Source: JAAZNO01 sp012798275
GTDB lineage: Bacteria; Chloroflexota; Anaerolineae; B4-G1; SLSP01
Direction: 5' to 3'
NCBI GenBank assembly: GCA_035347995.1
Contig: DAOPQD010000014.1
Location: forward strand, 1 to 51,851
Length of the DNA: 51,851 nucleotides
Position 1 is the stretch's first letter; each line of letters opens with the position of its first letter. Shown here in pieces: positions 16,771-25,063 of the stretch. Position numbers and translations under genes: made by a program. The notes under the pieces are model-generated. The model was given only the letters and a program-made list of their open reading frames with translations. It ran no database searches and was not told the DNA's origin.

Positions 16771-16846
16771 CATGTGAACCGTAGCCCGTGAGCAGAGCCT
16801 GCGACGGCTCTCTTCTCATGGCTCACGGCTCTTTATTTTCGACGGA
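16771..16846 (+). repeat. Leader repeat family B, site 3 (upstream of nuoBCD)
   Basis: Contains GCGACGGCTCTCTTCTCATG, then GGCTCACGGCTC and TTTATTTTCGACGGAG. It matches the glnA leader across the junction with the palindromic element, which suggests the two were duplicated together. Confidence 0.65.
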
Positions 16847-16891
16847 GAATTTCGCGCCCCCGCATCGCATGGGGCATGGGGAGATCTTGGG

Positions 16892-19321
16892 ATGAAAGCG
16901 CCGGTGAATTTGCCTGAGATCCCGCCGGAACTGGGCGGGAATGTGAAAATCATGCCTTTGGACGTGTTCTACAATTGGGCCCGTCAACGCTCGCTGTGGC
17001 CCATGATGTTTGGACTGGCGTGTTGTGCCTTCGAGATGATCGCTACGGCCGCGGCGCGCTATGACATGGCGCGCTTTGGCATGGAAATCATGCGCGCCAG
17101 CCCTCGCCAGGCAGATCTCTTCATCGTCAACGGCACGGTGACGAAGAAGATGGCGCCGCAGCTGGTGCGCCTCTATGACCAGATGGCGGAGCCGAAGTAT
17201 GTCATCGCCATGGGCGCCTGCGCGATCTCCGGTGGCCCCTTCAAGGAGGGTTACAACGTCGTCTCTGGCGTGGATCGGTTGATTCCCGTGGATGTTTACA
17301 TCCCCGGCTGCCCCCCGCGCCCGGAGTCCCTGATCCAGGGCATTCTGGCATTGTTAGCGCGCATCGAGCACGAGAGCATCGCCACCATGCGCGCTTTCCA
17401 GAAGACCCCCGACGAGGGCGTGCCGGTGCCGTTGCTCGGTCCCGATCTGGCAGATTGGCAGACGCTTTGGCTGCAAAGCCACCCTGAACTACGGGCGATG
17501 CCGGAAGAGCCTGTGACGGAAGAAGCGCCCTCGAAGCCGGGACGTATTCATCCGCTGGAGCCGGTGCCCTTCGGCGACACGGCGAAGACGGTGTTGATCT
17601 TGCAGAGCCGGTTTCCCAGGGATGTCCGACCGTTGGAGGATGGGGTGCTCGTGGAGCCGCGTCGCCTCTCTCAGGTGGCGGATTACCTCCGCGAGCAGCT
17701 GAGCTATCGCGTTCTCACCAATCTCACCGCCGTGGATTATCCCACCCCGCCGGAGGACATCCCCGAACCCTGCATTGACGTGGTTTATCACTTCTCACGG
17801 TTGCGCGGCGGGGCGCCCGTGGCCGTGCACACGCGGGTGCACCGCGAGGAGCCGCGGCTGGCCTCGCTGACCCCCCATTTCCCGGCGGCGAATTTCCAGG
17901 AGCGTGAGGTGTGGGATCTCTTCGGCGTGCGCTTCGAGGGACATCCCGATCTGCGGCGCTTGCTGATGTGGGAAGGGTTCGAGGGACATCCGATGCGCAA
18001 AGATTGGCGCGAGGCGTACTTCGAGGCCGAGCACAAGCCGTATCGCAGCCGCTTTCCTAACGGCAGCAAGCCGCTCACGGCGGAAGCGCGCACGCCCTTC
18101 CGCGCGAATATCCGCCTGCCGGACGGGTGGCTGCCGGGTTCCGAGGGTGGCATTGAGGAAGTGGAGCGGCTGCTCTATGAGCGGATGCTCTCGGCGGACC
18201 GCGATCCCCACAAGCCCCTCGGCACGGAAGAGCTGATCGTCAATTTCGGCCCGCACCATCCCAGCACGCACGGCGTGTTCCGTATGGTGGCGCGGCTCGA
18301 CGGGGAGACGGTACAGCACCTCGAGCCGGTTTTTGGATATCTGCATCGCAATCACGAGAAGATCGGCGAGCGCAACACCTGGCTGCAGAACCTCCCCTTC
18401 ACGGATCGCCTGGATTATATCAACGGGATGACAAACAGCCTGGGATACTGCCTGGCGCTGGAAAAATTGCTTGGCTGGGAAGTCCCCGAACGGGCGCAGT
18501 ACCTCCGCGTCATCATGGCCGAATTGGCGCGCATCGTCAATCACATGTTGGCGGCGGGATTCCTCAGCAATGAGCTGGGGGTCTACTTCACCGGCTCGTT
18601 GTACGCCCTGGAGGAACGCGAACTGATTCTGGATCTCTTCGAGGCGGTTTCGGGCGCGCGGATGATGTGCAACTACATGCGTCCCGGCGGGGTGGCGGCC
18701 GATTTGCCGGAGGGTTGGATCGAGCGCGCTGGCGAGCTGGTGCGCGAGCGCTTGCCGGAAAAAGTGAAGACGATGCAGACCTTCCTGCTCCAGAACGAGA
18801 TCATCCAGGCGCGCACGATGGGGGTGGGGGTGCTGCCGCCGGAGATGGCGGTCGCCTGCGGCGTCAGCGGGCCGGTGTTGCGGGCGAGCAACGTCCCCTA
18901 TGACCTGCGCCGGGCGGAGCCCTATGGCATCTACGACCGTTTTGAGTTCAACGTCTGCACCCGCGAGCACGGCGATGCGTACGATCGGCTGGCCTTGCGT
19001 TTCGATGAGATCTGGGAGAGCCTGCATATCTTGCGGCAGGCGCTGGAGCGCATTCCGGCGGGGCCGATTCAATCCCACAAGCTGTCGCCGCTGTTGACCG
19101 TGCCGCCCGGTGAGACGTACACCCGCGTCGAGGCGCCGAAGGGCGAGTTGGGCTTCTACCTGGTTTCGGATGGAGGGCGCAATCCCTACCGTTATCACGT
19201 GCGAGCTACCTCGCTGCTGAACCTGACGCCGTTGAGTGCGATGGCGCGCGGCGCGAAAGTTGCCGATCTCGTCGCGATCCTGGGCAGCCTGGATCTCACG
19301 TTGGGGGAGGTGGATCGCTGA
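16892..19321 (+). CDS. nuoBCD: NADH-quinone oxidoreductase NuoB-NuoC-NuoD triple fusion
   Basis: 809 aa joining three peripheral-arm subunits of complex I in order. NuoB (1 to about 165) keeps all four N2-cluster cysteines: Cys44, Cys45, Cys110 and Cys140 (ACCAFEM, GACAISGG, PGCPP). A linker leads to NuoC (about 228-400), with EREVWDLFGVRFEGHPDLRR. NuoD (about 428-809) opens with NFGPHHPSTHGVFRM and ends in the standard LGSLDLTLGEVDR. NuoCD fusions are familiar (E. coli); a B-C-D fusion is less common. No stop codon or frameshift interrupts it. The stop overlaps the nuoI start (TGATG). The membrane-arm genes and nuoEFG are not in this window. Confidence 0.93.
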   Translation: MKAPVNLPEIPPELGGNVKIMPLDVFYNWARQRSLWPMMFGLACCAFEMIATAAARYDMARFGMEIMRASPRQADLFIVNGTVTKKMAPQLVRLYDQMAEPKYVIAMGACAISGGPFKEGYNVVSGVDRLIPVDVYIPGCPPRPESLIQGILALLARIEHESIATMRAFQKTPDEGVPVPLLGPDLADWQTLWLQSHPELRAMPEEPVTEEAPSKPGRIHPLEPVPFGDTAKTVLILQSRFPRDVRPLEDGVLVEPRRLSQVADYLREQLSYRVLTNLTAVDYPTPPEDIPEPCIDVVYHFSRLRGGAPVAVHTRVHREEPRLASLTPHFPAANFQEREVWDLFGVRFEGHPDLRRLLMWEGFEGHPMRKDWREAYFEAEHKPYRSRFPNGSKPLTAEARTPFRANIRLPDGWLPGSEGGIEEVERLLYERMLSADRDPHKPLGTEELIVNFGPHHPSTHGVFRMVARLDGETVQHLEPVFGYLHRNHEKIGERNTWLQNLPFTDRLDYINGMTNSLGYCLALEKLLGWEVPERAQYLRVIMAELARIVNHMLAAGFLSNELGVYFTGSLYALEERELILDLFEAVSGARMMCNYMRPGGVAADLPEGWIERAGELVRERLPEKVKTMQTFLLQNEIIQARTMGVGVLPPEMAVACGVSGPVLRASNVPYDLRRAEPYGIYDRFEFNVCTREHGDAYDRLALRFDEIWESLHILRQALERIPAGPIQSHKLSPLLTVPPGETYTRVEAPKGELGFYLVSDGGRNPYRYHVRATSLLNLTPLSAMARGAKVADLVAILGSLDLTLGEVDR

Positions 19322-19818
19322 TGCCTGGCCTGGGGGTGCTCAAATCGTTGTGGATTGCCCTGCGTCACTTTTTCATGACGTATGTGGATGATCTGCGCTA
19401 TGGGCCGCGACGGCGGTATCGTCCGGAGACGCTGCCTGAGCGGCAGGGGCCGCACGGACGGGGTGTTTTCACTGTGCAATATCCGCGCGAGCGGTTACCG
19501 CTACCGGAACGCAGCCGCCATTCCCCGTTCCTCGTCCTGGATGCGACGACGGAGGCATTGCGTTGCACGGCCTGTGGTATCTGCACGCAGGTCTGTCCCG
19601 TCCAGTGCATCTGGATCGAGCGCGCAGTGGATACGGAGACCGGGCGTCCGCTGCGGCGTCCGGCGCAGTATCACCTTGATATCAGCCTGTGCATGGGATG
19701 CGGGCTCTGCGCGGAATTCTGTCCCTTCGACGCCATCAAGATGAGCAGCGATTACGAGGTGGCGAGCTACGAGCGGCCGGGATTTCTCGACGCGCTGCAG
19801 CGGGCGCGGAAGCTCTGA
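19321..19818 (+). CDS. nuoI: NADH-quinone oxidoreductase subunit NuoI (2x[4Fe-4S])
   Basis: 165 aa. It carries two ferredoxin-type clusters that pass electrons to N2 in NuoB. The motifs are Cys82-x2-Cys85-x2-Cys88-x3-Cys92 and Cys124-x2-Cys127-x2-Cys130-x3-Cys134, and the cysteine after each motif is supplied by the other cluster in the usual crossed pattern. The N-terminus is short and somewhat hydrophobic, as in family members that dock on the membrane. It starts inside the nuoBCD stop codon and ends before a shared terminator. Together these encode the quinone-reducing module only. Confidence 0.93.
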   Translation: MPGLGVLKSLWIALRHFFMTYVDDLRYGPRRRYRPETLPERQGPHGRGVFTVQYPRERLPLPERSRHSPFLVLDATTEALRCTACGICTQVCPVQCIWIERAVDTETGRPLRRPAQYHLDISLCMGCGLCAEFCPFDAIKMSSDYEVASYERPGFLDALQRARKL

Positions 19819-19838
19819 CCCGGCCGTAGGTGGATCAA

Positions 19839-19881
19839 GCAAAGCCCCCGGCAGGAGAATCCCACCCTCCGGGGGCTTTGC
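19839..19881. terminator. Bidirectional terminator between nuoI and tpiA
   Basis: Perfect 13-bp stem, GCAAAGCCCCCGG (19839-19851) with CCGGGGGCTTTGC (19869-19881), between convergent genes. The A/T ends of the stem give a short T-run in both directions. Confidence 0.8.
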
Positions 19882-19889
19882 TGTGCGGA

Positions 19890-20663
19890 TTACGCTTTTG
19901 CCAGCGCCGCGAGTGCGTTCTTCACAATGGCGCTAAAGGAGGCCTCTTTGAGGCTCGCGCCCCCCACCAGCGCCCCATCAATCTCCGGCATGACGATGAA
20001 GTCCGCCATGTTCTCCGGCTTGACGCTGCCCCCGTACTGGACGCGGAGCGTCTGCGCGGTTTCCGCGTCGTAGAGCGCCGTGAGCACCGCGCGAATCGCC
20101 TCGCGGATGATGCGGTCGGCTTCCTCAGGGGTAGCGGTCAGCCCGGTGCCGATGGCCCAGATAGGCTCATACGCCAGCACCACCCGGCGCGCTTCTGCAG
20201 CGGAGATGCCGGCAAAGGCGCCCTGGATCTGGGCCGTGACGAAGGGCACGGTCTCCCCGGCGCGGTTCTGCTCCAGGCTCTCGCCGATGCAGACGATGGG
20301 AGTGAGGCCGTGCGCCAGCGCCGCCCGCAGCTTGCGGTTGACCGTGGCGTCGGTCTCCCCGAAATACTGCCGGCGCTCTGAGTGCCCCAGAATGACGTAG
20401 CGGGCGAATTCCTTCACCATCAGCGGCGAAATCTCGCCGGTGAAAGCGCCTTCGTTTTCCCAGTGCATGTTCTGCGCGCCGACGCCGATGTTGGAACCGG
20501 CCAGGGCGGCGCTCACGGCCATGAGCGCCGGGGCGGGCGGGCAGACCGCGAGTTCCATCTCCGTGATGCCCTGGAAAGACGCTCGCAGGCTCTGCGCCAA
20601 CGCCGCGCCCTCCGCAGCCGTCTTGTACATCTTCCAGTTGCCGGCGATAAAAGGTGTCCGCAT
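19890..20663 (-). CDS. tpiA: Triosephosphate isomerase
   Basis: 257 aa TIM barrel that interconverts DHAP and glyceraldehyde 3-phosphate. Catalytic residues are visible: Lys in GNWKMYK at the N-terminus, His in LGHSERRQYFGE, Glu in AYEPIWAIGTG, and the phosphate-binding loop VQYGGSVKPEN. The ATG at 20663 has AAGGAGG 8 nt upstream; an in-frame ATG at 20687 has a weaker site. It is the last gene of the yvcK-gap-pgk-tpiA group and ends at the bidirectional terminator. Confidence 0.96.
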   Translation of the reverse strand: MRTPFIAGNWKMYKTAAEGAALAQSLRASFQGITEMELAVCPPAPALMAVSAALAGSNIGVGAQNMHWENEGAFTGEISPLMVKEFARYVILGHSERRQYFGETDATVNRKLRAALAHGLTPIVCIGESLEQNRAGETVPFVTAQIQGAFAGISAAEARRVVLAYEPIWAIGTGLTATPEEADRIIREAIRAVLTALYDAETAQTLRVQYGGSVKPENMADFIVMPEIDGALVGGASLKEASFSAIVKNALAALAKA

Positions 20664-20711
20664 GGATTGGGCCTCCTTGTTGATCATCGAGCCTTGATTT
20701 CTCGCGGCTCG

Positions 20712-21887
20712 CTATTTGTCCTGCAAAATTGCCACGCCGGGCAGCACTTTGCCCTCGAGGAATTCCAGGCTCGCCCCGCCGCCGGTGGAGACGTGGCTCA
20801 TCTTGTCGGCGACGCCGGCCTTCTTCACCGCCGAGGCGGAATCGCCGCCGCCGATGACGGTGATGGCAGGAACCTCCGCCAGAATTTGGGCGATGGCGAA
20901 GGTGCCCTGCGCGAAGTTGGGCATTTCGAAGACGCCCATCGGCCCGTTCCAGACGATGGTCTTGGCGTTCTTGAGGATCTCCCCGTAGCGGGCAATCGTC
21001 GCGGGGCCAATATCCAGAATGCGCCAGCCGGGTTCCACCTCATCCACGGGCACGGTCTTGCGGTGCGCGTCGTTGTCGAAGGCGTCGGCGACGACCACGT
21101 CAATGGGCAGCGCCAGTTTGTTCTCGCCTTCGGCCAACAGCTCTTTGGCGACGTCCAGAACCTCCGGCTCCACCAGCGAATCGCCCGTCTCCAGGCCCAT
21201 CGCCTTGAAGAAGGTGTTCGCCATGCCGCCGCCGATGAGGACTTTATCGGCTTTCTGGAGCATGTTGCGAATCACGCCGATCTTGTCGGAAATCTTCGCC
21301 CCGCCCAGGATGACAACGTAGGGCCGTTCCGGATTCTCGGTCGCGCGGCTCAGGAAGTCAATTTCCTTCTCCATCAAGAAGCCGGCGACGGCGGGGAGGA
21401 AGTGCGCCACGCCCTCGGTGCTCGACTGCGCGCGGTGCGCCGTGCCGAAGGCGTCGTTGACGAAAATATCGCCCAATTTAGCGAGGCTCTCCGCAATCTT
21501 CATGTCATTCTTGGTCTCCGTCTTGTAGAAGCGGACATTTTCCAGCAGCATTACCTCGCCGGGCTTGAGCTGCGCCGCCAGCGCTTCCACCTCCGGGCCG
21601 ATGCAGTCGGGAGCGAAGATGACGGGCTGTCCCAACAGTTCTTCCAGCCGCTCGGCGACGGGTTTCAGGCTGAACTCCGCCTCATAGCCGGTGCCGGCGG
21701 GGCGTCCGAGGTGCGACATCAGCACCAGGGAGGCGCCTTGCTCGAGGATGTATTTGATCGTGGGCAGGGTGGCCCTGATGCGCTTGTCATCGCCGATGAC
21801 GCCGTCTTTGACGGGGACGTTGTAGTCCACCCGCATCAGCACCCGCTTGCCGTGCAAATCCACATCACGGATCGTCTTCTTGTTCAT
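20712..21887 (-). CDS. pgk: Phosphoglycerate kinase
   Basis: 391 aa, normal length. It transfers phosphate from 1,3-bisphosphoglycerate to ADP. The substrate half has RVDYNVPV, SHLGRP and the NDAFGTAHR block; the nucleotide half has GGAKISDKIGV, the NGPMGVFE motif and the C-terminal GGGDSASAVKK loop. The ATG at 21887 follows TGGAGG at about 9 nt. It lies 48 nt upstream of tpiA. A stable hairpin stands between it and gap. Confidence 0.97.
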   Translation of the reverse strand: MNKKTIRDVDLHGKRVLMRVDYNVPVKDGVIGDDKRIRATLPTIKYILEQGASLVLMSHLGRPAGTGYEAEFSLKPVAERLEELLGQPVIFAPDCIGPEVEALAAQLKPGEVMLLENVRFYKTETKNDMKIAESLAKLGDIFVNDAFGTAHRAQSSTEGVAHFLPAVAGFLMEKEIDFLSRATENPERPYVVILGGAKISDKIGVIRNMLQKADKVLIGGGMANTFFKAMGLETGDSLVEPEVLDVAKELLAEGENKLALPIDVVVADAFDNDAHRKTVPVDEVEPGWRILDIGPATIARYGEILKNAKTIVWNGPMGVFEMPNFAQGTFAIAQILAEVPAITVIGGGDSASAVKKAGVADKMSHVSTGGGASLEFLEGKVLPGVAILQDK

Positions 21888-21947
21888 AGCTCGTTCCTCC
21901 AGAAAAGGTCAGACAGGAAAGGTCAGAGAATCGCAGTCTGGAATGAC

Positions 21948-21990
21948 AGCCGGAAGCTGGTCGTGTGTGAAAATCAACCAGCTTCCGGCT
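21948..21990. other. Stable hairpin between gap and pgk
   Basis: Perfect 14-bp inverted repeat (21948-21961 with 21977-21990), 15-nt loop. On the minus strand, the direction of gap and pgk, no T-run follows, so it looks like an mRNA-stability or processing element rather than a terminator. On the plus strand TTTTAT follows, so it could stop antisense transcription. Confidence 0.6.
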
Positions 21991-22010
21991 TTTATCCCTC
22001 AGGTCGCGGC

Positions 22011-23066
22011 CTACAGCTTGCTGGCGAGCAGCGCGGCCAGGTCGGCGGTGCGGACGCTGTAGCCCCACTCGTTGTCGTACCAGGCGACGACCTTGACGAA
22101 GGTGCTTTCGCCCTTGCCCAGCACCATGGTGAAGGGCAGGTCAACGGACGAGCTGTGGGGATCGCCCTTGTAGTCAATGCTGACCAGTGGCTCATCCACG
22201 GCAGCGAGAATGCCCTGCAGCGGGCCGGCGGCGGCATCGCGGAAGGCCTGGCGCAGCCCCTCGGTGGTGGTGGGCATTTCGATTTCCGCCGTGAAGTCCA
22301 CAATCGAGACCGTGGGGGTTGGAACGCGCAGGGCGTAGCCGTCGAACTTGCCTTTCAGGTCGGGAATGACGAGGGCCACGGCCTTGGCCGCGCCGGTGGT
22401 GGTGGGGATGATGCTCAGCGCGGCGGCGCGGGCGCGGCGCAGATCGCTGTGCGGCAGGTCCAAAATCTTCTGGTCGTTGGTGTAGGAGTGGACGGTCGTC
22501 ATGAACCCGCGCACGATCCGGAACTTGTCATGCACGACTTTGGCTGCCGGGGCGAGGCAGTTGGTGGTGCAGGAGGCGTTGGAAAGGACATGATGGATCG
22601 CCGGATCATACATGGCGTCGTTCACGCCCATGACGATGGTGAGGTCCTCGCCCTCGGCGGGAGCCGAGATGATGACCTTCTTGGCACCGCCCTTGGTGAT
22701 GTGATTCTCGGCGCCCTTGACCATCTTGCCCTTCTTGTTCACGCCGTCCTTTTTGACGGTGAAGAGCCCGGTAGATTCGACGACGATGTCAACTCCCAGG
22801 TCGCCCCAGGGGAGGCTGGCGGGATCGGACTCTTTGAAGACGCGCACCAGTTTTCCATCAATCAGCAATCCGTCGGGCACCACTTCCACCGTGCCGTCGA
22901 AGCGCCCGTAGTTCGAGTCGTACTTCAGCAGGTGAGCCATGGTCGGCGTATCGCCGATGTCGTTGACCGCGACGACTTCCAACGTCTCGCTGTGGTAATC
23001 GCGAATGGCCTTCAACACCTGTCGTCCGATGCGACCGAAACCGTTAATCCCTACTTTTGTAACCAT
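22011..23066 (-). CDS. gap: Glyceraldehyde-3-phosphate dehydrogenase, type I
   Basis: 351 aa. It oxidises glyceraldehyde 3-phosphate to 1,3-bisphosphoglycerate with NAD(P). The N-terminal Rossmann motif is VGINGFGRIGRQ and the catalytic Cys is in SNASCTTNCLAP. The usual phosphate-binding and C-terminal blocks (SYTNDQKILD, WYDNEWGYS) are present. Residues after the second strand (VNDIGDT) fit an NAD-linked enzyme. The ATG at 23066 follows AAAGGAG. It lies downstream of yvcK and upstream of pgk, in the order of the pathway reactions. Confidence 0.97.
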   Translation of the reverse strand: MVTKVGINGFGRIGRQVLKAIRDYHSETLEVVAVNDIGDTPTMAHLLKYDSNYGRFDGTVEVVPDGLLIDGKLVRVFKESDPASLPWGDLGVDIVVESTGLFTVKKDGVNKKGKMVKGAENHITKGGAKKVIISAPAEGEDLTIVMGVNDAMYDPAIHHVLSNASCTTNCLAPAAKVVHDKFRIVRGFMTTVHSYTNDQKILDLPHSDLRRARAAALSIIPTTTGAAKAVALVIPDLKGKFDGYALRVPTPTVSIVDFTAEIEMPTTTEGLRQAFRDAAAGPLQGILAAVDEPLVSIDYKGDPHSSSVDLPFTMVLGKGESTFVKVVAWYDNEWGYSVRTADLAALLASKL

Positions 23067-23104
23067 CTGCTACTCCTTTCTGAAATGAGATTGAGAACCA
23101 GGAT

Positions 23105-23166
23105 TGGAAATCATGGATTGGACAGTAGCGCTTGGCTGGCTACGTATCCAATCGGTCATTTCCAAG
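23105..23166. other. Long interrupted hairpin between yvcK and gap
   Basis: Outer stem TTGGAAAT (23105-23112) with ATTTCCAA (23159-23166); inner stem GATTGGA (about 23117-23123) with TCCAATC (23148-23154); a 4x4 internal loop lies between. No T-run follows on the minus strand, so it may be a leader or processing structure for gap mRNA. Confidence 0.55.
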
Positions 23167-23171
23167 CCGGC

Positions 23172-24455
23172 TCAGGGCAACAGCTGCATGATGATTCCCG
23201 CCAGTCTCTCGCTGTCATGTTGCCAGGGGGTAGTGGCGCTCGTCAGCTCTCCCTGGATGACGTCCAGATGGGGGCGGGGCCGCAATTCCGGCTCGACCCA
23301 GCTCGCCCCGGGTGGGGGAAAACTCCCCCGCGGAGGGAGATTGACCACCACTTTGGAAAAGAGTCCCGGCCCGAGGTGCTTTTCCAACGCGCGGAGATGG
23401 TCTTCTGCGGTGTAGCCATCGGTCTCGCCGCGTTGGGTGGCGACGTTACACACGTACACTTTGAGCGCCCGGCTGGCGCGCAGGGCCATGGCGATTTCCG
23501 GCACCAGCAGGTTGGGCAGGATGCTCGTGTAGAGGCTGCCCGGCCCGATGATGAGCAGTTCCGCATCCAGGATGGCGCGCACCGCTTTGGGATGGGCGCG
23601 CGGGGCCTCGGGATCTAACAAGACCCGCAGAATGTGGCCTTTGGCCGCTGCGATTTCGGATTCGCCGCGGATGCGCACTGGCGTGTGGGCGCCTACTTGC
23701 ACATCGGCGCACAACGTGACGGCTTCTAACGTGCTGGGGAGGACCTTCCCCTGCACGGCGAGCACCTGACTGGAAGCTTCGAGTGCCATCTCGAAGGAGC
23801 CGGTCACCCCGGCCATTGCGCTGATGTAAAGGTTCCCGAAGTTGTGGCCGTCCAACCCCGCATCGCTGGTAAAGCGGTACTGCAACAGGCGGGCGAGCAG
23901 CGATTCATCGTCGGCCAGCGCCGCAATGCAGTTACGGAAGTCGCCCGGCGGCAGGATGCCCAATTCCTGCCGCAATCGCCCGGAGGAGCCGCCGTTATCG
24001 GCGACGGTCACGATGGCGGTGATGTTGGAGGTATAGGCCTTCAACCCGCGCAAAATGGTAGCCTGGCCATGTCCCCCGCCCAGTACCACGACCCGCGGCC
24101 CGCGACGACGGCGTTGATAGTCGTGCAGCAACTCCGGGTAGCGCAGGCGCGCTTCTTTGGGGAAGGGGCGCAGCAGCGCGCGGCTCAGTCCCCACAAACC
24201 CACCAGGGAGCTGCTGACTCCCAGGAGTAACAGGCCGACGATCCGCACCGGGCGCGGGAGAAATTGCAATGTCGCGTAGTAAAAGAACGCCGGCAGCGGA
24301 TAGAGCGCTCGCAGCAGCATAGCGCCGCCAAAGATGAAGACGGTGATGCCGAACATCAGCAGCAACAGCCACCGCTTCACGCCCAGGCCTGGTTCGAGCC
24401 ACCATAACTTGCTGCGCCAGGCGGGCTTCGGCGTCTTTCCGGTCGGTTGCCTCAT
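23172..24455 (-). CDS. yvcK: YvcK-family gluconeogenesis factor with membrane extension
   Basis: 427 aa. About 120 N-terminal residues hold two or three membrane segments (around 28-48, 57-72 and 75-92). The CofD/YvcK (UPF0052) domain follows, with VVLGGGHGQATILRGL, TVADNGGSSGRLR, the DFRNCIAAL block and IGPGSLYTSILPNLL. YvcK binds UDP-sugars and is needed for growth on gluconeogenic carbon and for cell shape in Bacillus; the membrane-anchored form is known in other phyla. I chose the ATG at 24455 because the promoter at 24463-24490 puts the transcript start on or beside it. It heads the gap-pgk-tpiA group. Confidence 0.9.
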   Translation of the reverse strand: MRQPTGKTPKPAWRSKLWWLEPGLGVKRWLLLLMFGITVFIFGGAMLLRALYPLPAFFYYATLQFLPRPVRIVGLLLLGVSSSLVGLWGLSRALLRPFPKEARLRYPELLHDYQRRRRGPRVVVLGGGHGQATILRGLKAYTSNITAIVTVADNGGSSGRLRQELGILPPGDFRNCIAALADDESLLARLLQYRFTSDAGLDGHNFGNLYISAMAGVTGSFEMALEASSQVLAVQGKVLPSTLEAVTLCADVQVGAHTPVRIRGESEIAAAKGHILRVLLDPEAPRAHPKAVRAILDAELLIIGPGSLYTSILPNLLVPEIAMALRASRALKVYVCNVATQRGETDGYTAEDHLRALEKHLGPGLFSKVVVNLPPRGSFPPPGASWVEPELRPRPHLDVIQGELTSATTPWQHDSERLAGIIMQLLP

Positions 24456-24462
24456 CTTTATC

Positions 24463-24490
24463 ATTATACCTGTTGTCGCAAGGGTGTCAA
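24463..24490 (-). promoter_or_regulatory. Consensus promoter of yvcK, predicting a leaderless mRNA
   Basis: Minus strand: -35 TTGACA (24490-24485), 16-nt spacer, -10 TATAAT (24468-24463), both perfect. The expected start point falls at about 24457-24455, on the ATG of yvcK, so no RBS would be transcribed. Confidence 0.8.
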
Positions 24491-24536
24491 CGGTTTTTGG
24501 CGCGTGGGACTGTGGCGCTTTTCTAACCATAAGAAA

Positions 24537-24558
24537 GCCCAGGGGGCGCCCCCTGGGC
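24537..24558 (-). terminator. Terminator after rsfS
   Basis: Perfect 22-bp palindrome GCCCAGGGGGCGCCCCCTGG plus GC, followed on the minus strand by TTTCTTA. It lies between rsfS and the yvcK promoter. Confidence 0.7.
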
Positions 24559-24608
24559 CAGGTGGTGAGGTACTCTTGAGATCCTGAGCGGGTTTCAGGC
24601 CCAGGAGC

Positions 24609-24962
24609 TCATTGAATTTTGGCAACGATGCGCCCGGTTCCCCAAAGTTCTTCCAGACGATAGAAGGCGCGGGTCTCAGCCTCAAACAGATGGACGACGA
24701 CCTCGCCGTAATCCATCAACAGCCATCCCGATTCGGGCGTCCCTTCGATGCCAGCCGCTAAGCGACGGTCGGCGCTTTGCTTCAGGCCCTCGTAAATCGC
24801 CTGTTGGAGGGCGCGCAGCTGGCGTTGACTGGTGCCGGTACAGATGACAAAGTAGTCGGCGATGGGCGTCAACGCCTGTAAATCTAGAATGAGAATGTCC
24901 TCGGCTTGTTTTTCAGCCAGAATGTCCGCAATCTGACGAGCTAGTTCCAGGCTATCCAACAT
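24609..24962 (-). CDS. rsfS: Ribosome silencing factor RsfS (Iojap)
   Basis: 117 aa. RsfS binds uL14 on the large ribosomal subunit and blocks subunit joining when nutrients are short. Family motifs are DILILDL, IADYFVICTGTS, GWLLMDYGEVVVHLF and the C-terminal FYRLEELWG. The ATG at 24962 follows AAAGGAG at 3-4 nt; an in-frame start 7 codons upstream has no RBS. The usual neighbour nadD is absent. The leader includes family C repeat site 3. Confidence 0.95.
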   Translation of the reverse strand: MLDSLELARQIADILAEKQAEDILILDLQALTPIADYFVICTGTSQRQLRALQQAIYEGLKQSADRRLAAGIEGTPESGWLLMDYGEVVVHLFEAETRAFYRLEELWGTGRIVAKIQ

Positions 24963-24980
24963 TTCTCCTTTGAAAATAAA

Positions 24981-25020
24981 CACGTGCCCAGGTGCTCACG
25001 TTCGCACGTTTACACGTTCA
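24981..25020 (-). repeat. Leader repeat family C, site 3 (upstream of rsfS)
   Basis: Minus strand: GTGCGAACGTGAGCACCTGG then GCACGTG and TTTATTTTC just before the RBS AAAGGAG. Nearly the same order is found upstream of the gene at 39570. Confidence 0.6.
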
Positions 25021-25063
25021 CTCTTATCATAGCATAAAATGCGGCGGATTCAAACTCAAATCT

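Noticed and set aside
18170..19321. NuoD part as a [NiFe]-hydrogenase large subunit
   Set aside because: The nickel-binding CxxC pairs at both ends are missing, and the C-terminus is the standard NuoD GEVDR.
20382..23618. A 1078-codon open frame on the plus strand opposite tpiA, pgk and gap
   Set aside because: It is antisense to three clear glycolytic genes, rich in His, Gln and Arg as antisense frames of GC-rich genes are, and shows no domain.
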